A stretch of DNA of 5,932 bases from a bacterium (Candidatus Howlettbacteria) CG_4_10_14_0_8_um_filter_40_9 (lineage in GTDB: Bacteria > Patescibacteriota > CPR2 > UBA1875 > GCA-2785325): the NCBI GenBank assembly GCA_002785325.1, contig PFMH01000053.1, positions 1-5,932 on the forward strand, in the 5' to 3' direction. The notes beneath the pieces were generated by a model that worked only from the letters and a program-made list of their open reading frames with translations, ran no database searches and had not been told where the DNA came from. Every line of letters starts with the position of its first letter. The stretch's first letter is position 1. Positions 5,403 through 5,932 of the stretch are shown here, piece after piece. Made by a program: the position numbers and the translations under genes.

Positions 5403-5423
5403 GCTAAGGGTCCGACCCTTAGC
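5403..5423. repeat. second of twin palindromes after the copper cluster
   Basis: GCTAAGGGTC (5403-5412) and GACCCTTAGC (5414-5423) form a perfect 10-base inverted repeat around one C. Its core, AAGGGTCCGACCCTT, resembles the AAGGTACGGAACCTT core of the neighbouring palindrome 6 bases upstream, so the two look like members of one repeat family. No U-run follows. Confidence 0.65.
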
Positions 5424-5465
5424 AGAAGTTCATGCTACTAAAATCCTGTATTTTCATAATATTTA

Positions 5466-5474
5466 TGCTATAAT
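5466..5474 (+). promoter_or_regulatory. extended -10 promoter of the right-hand gene
   Basis: TGC-TATAAT is a perfect extended -10 element. The -35 region (about 5446-5451, CTGTAT) is poor, which is usual when an extended -10 is present. The predicted start is near 5481, giving a leader of about 125 nt before the ATG at 5606. Confidence 0.65.
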
Positions 5475-5505
5475 TTCGGTAATTTGCGAACTTTGAAAAA
5501 TATCT

Positions 5506-5588
5506 TTGGAGCAGTAAAGAGTGTGTAAACAATGTTTGTATTTTCTTTTGCTGCTCCAATAATGGAGCGCTGGATCGGCGTAGGCCGA
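5506..5588 (+). ncRNA. candidate structured 5' leader
   Basis: TTGGAGCAG (5506-5514) pairs perfectly with CTGCTCCAA (5551-5559), and the stem can be extended inward by several A-U and G-U pairs. A second hairpin has arms TCGGC (5575-5579) and GCCGA (5584-5588) around GTAG. The segment sits between the extended -10 box and the ribosome site of the last gene. I do not recognise a known riboswitch or leader class; the call is a structured leader of unknown role. Confidence 0.4.
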
Positions 5589-5605
5589 GAAAGGGGGAAT
5601 CACCC

Positions 5606-5932
5606 ATGTCGGGAATCACCCTCAAGCAAGTTCACGGGATTGAAGGAAGGATCGGGTCGGTTCTTTTGGGGAGCGACCTCACCAAGGAGGAGGTAGAGAA
5701 AGCCAAGCGTAAGCTTAGTGCTATTTCAACCGAAGTCGGGAGTCTCATCATTGCCCGAATCCGCTGGACCGAGCCTGGACAAAAGCCGAGCAAGCTCATA
5801 ATCAACCCCGATGGCTCGATCAGCCTTCGGGCCGAGATCAACCGTGATCGGACCGACGAGGATTTGGTAGCTGAGGCGAGAAAGGCCGGTTTGTGGGTCA
5901 ACGACTCGATCCGAACCGATCGAAGAATCGAT
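5606..5932 (+). CDS. unidentified protein, 3' end cut by window
   Basis: 109 codons are open from the ATG to the right edge without a stop. AAGGGGG at 5591-5597, 8 bases before the ATG, is the ribosome site; the frame is open upstream to a TAA at 5480, but it holds no earlier ATG, GTG or TTG. Visible parts are a charged helix (LTKEEVEKAKRKLSAISTEV, 25-44), a hydrophobic strand-like SLIIARIRW (46-54), PSKLIINPDGSISLRAEI (61-78) and an acidic/basic helix near DEDLVAEARKAGLW (84-97). No signal peptide, membrane helix or known motif is seen, so it looks cytoplasmic. Codons favour ATC, CTC, GCC, ACC and CGG, unlike the AT-rich copper genes. It has its own promoter, so it is probably a separate transcription unit. 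No family was recognised. Confidence 0.72.
   Translation, partial: MSGITLKQVHGIEGRIGSVLLGSDLTKEEVEKAKRKLSAISTEVGSLIIARIRWTEPGQKPSKLIINPDGSISLRAEINRDRTDEDLVAEARKAGLWVNDSIRTDRRID

Noticed and set aside
5379..5423. Rho-independent terminator
   Set aside because: Both hairpins are good dyads but neither is followed by a U-run on either strand, so they are listed as repeats instead.
5419..5625. Reverse-strand 68-codon frame across promoter and leader
   Set aside because: It covers the extended -10 and hairpin arms and shows no domain or start signal.
5532..5696. 54-codon + frame (MFVFSFAAPIMERW...) overlapping the leader and the start of the last gene
   Set aside because: It has no ribosome site at either internal ATG, ends in an Arg run that is a frame shadow, and overlaps the better frame at 5606.
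5632..5901. Reverse-strand 89-codon frame at the right end
   Set aside because: It is the antisense of a better-supported + frame that has its own promoter, ribosome site and uninterrupted 109 codons; no ribosome site was seen for the reverse frame.

Overview
The window is an AT-rich bacterial segment carrying a compact copper-handling gene cluster, all on the + strand. Short intergenic spaces hold small palindromic and heptamer-like repeats. These repeats, the small membrane-anchored envelope proteins (DUF1622, cupredoxin, DUF1573) and a CcdA-like protein with no cytochrome gene nearby suggest an uncultivated Patescibacteria/CPR-type genome. That assignment is an inference from style, not a proven placement.

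Layout: (1) Positions 1-251 hold a possible 3' end of an upstream gene, then a strong sigma70-type promoter (98-126) with a perfect CsoR-like palindrome over the predicted transcription start (132-150). (2) Positions 252-4182 hold a probable operon: a CsoR-type Cu(I) sensor, a DUF1622 membrane protein, a membrane-anchored cupredoxin, a CopA-type Cu(I)-exporting P1B ATPase, and a membrane-anchored DUF1573 protein with an SCGC motif. (3) Positions 4183-4372 hold a nested set of inverted repeats. (4) Positions 4373-5369 hold a CcdA/DsbD-type transmembrane thiol carrier with two unusual CC pairs, then a 44-residue Met-rich single-pass membrane protein. (5) Positions 5370-5605 hold twin palindromes, then an extended -10 promoter and a hairpin-rich leader. 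(6) From 5606 to the right edge runs an open, visibly GC-richer reading frame of unknown function that is cut by the window.

Proposed working model: when Cu(I) rises, CsoR leaves its operator and the operon is transcribed. CopA exports Cu(I), the cupredoxin may accept or buffer it outside the cytoplasmic membrane, and CcdA may pass electrons outward to keep thiols such as the DUF1573 Cys-Gly-Cys reduced. The roles of DUF1622, DUF1573 and the 44-residue peptide are unknown. Their grouping with copper genes is the most interesting biological hint here. No CopZ chaperone, thioredoxin-like partner, cytochrome c, tRNA, rRNA, CRISPR or transposase was seen.
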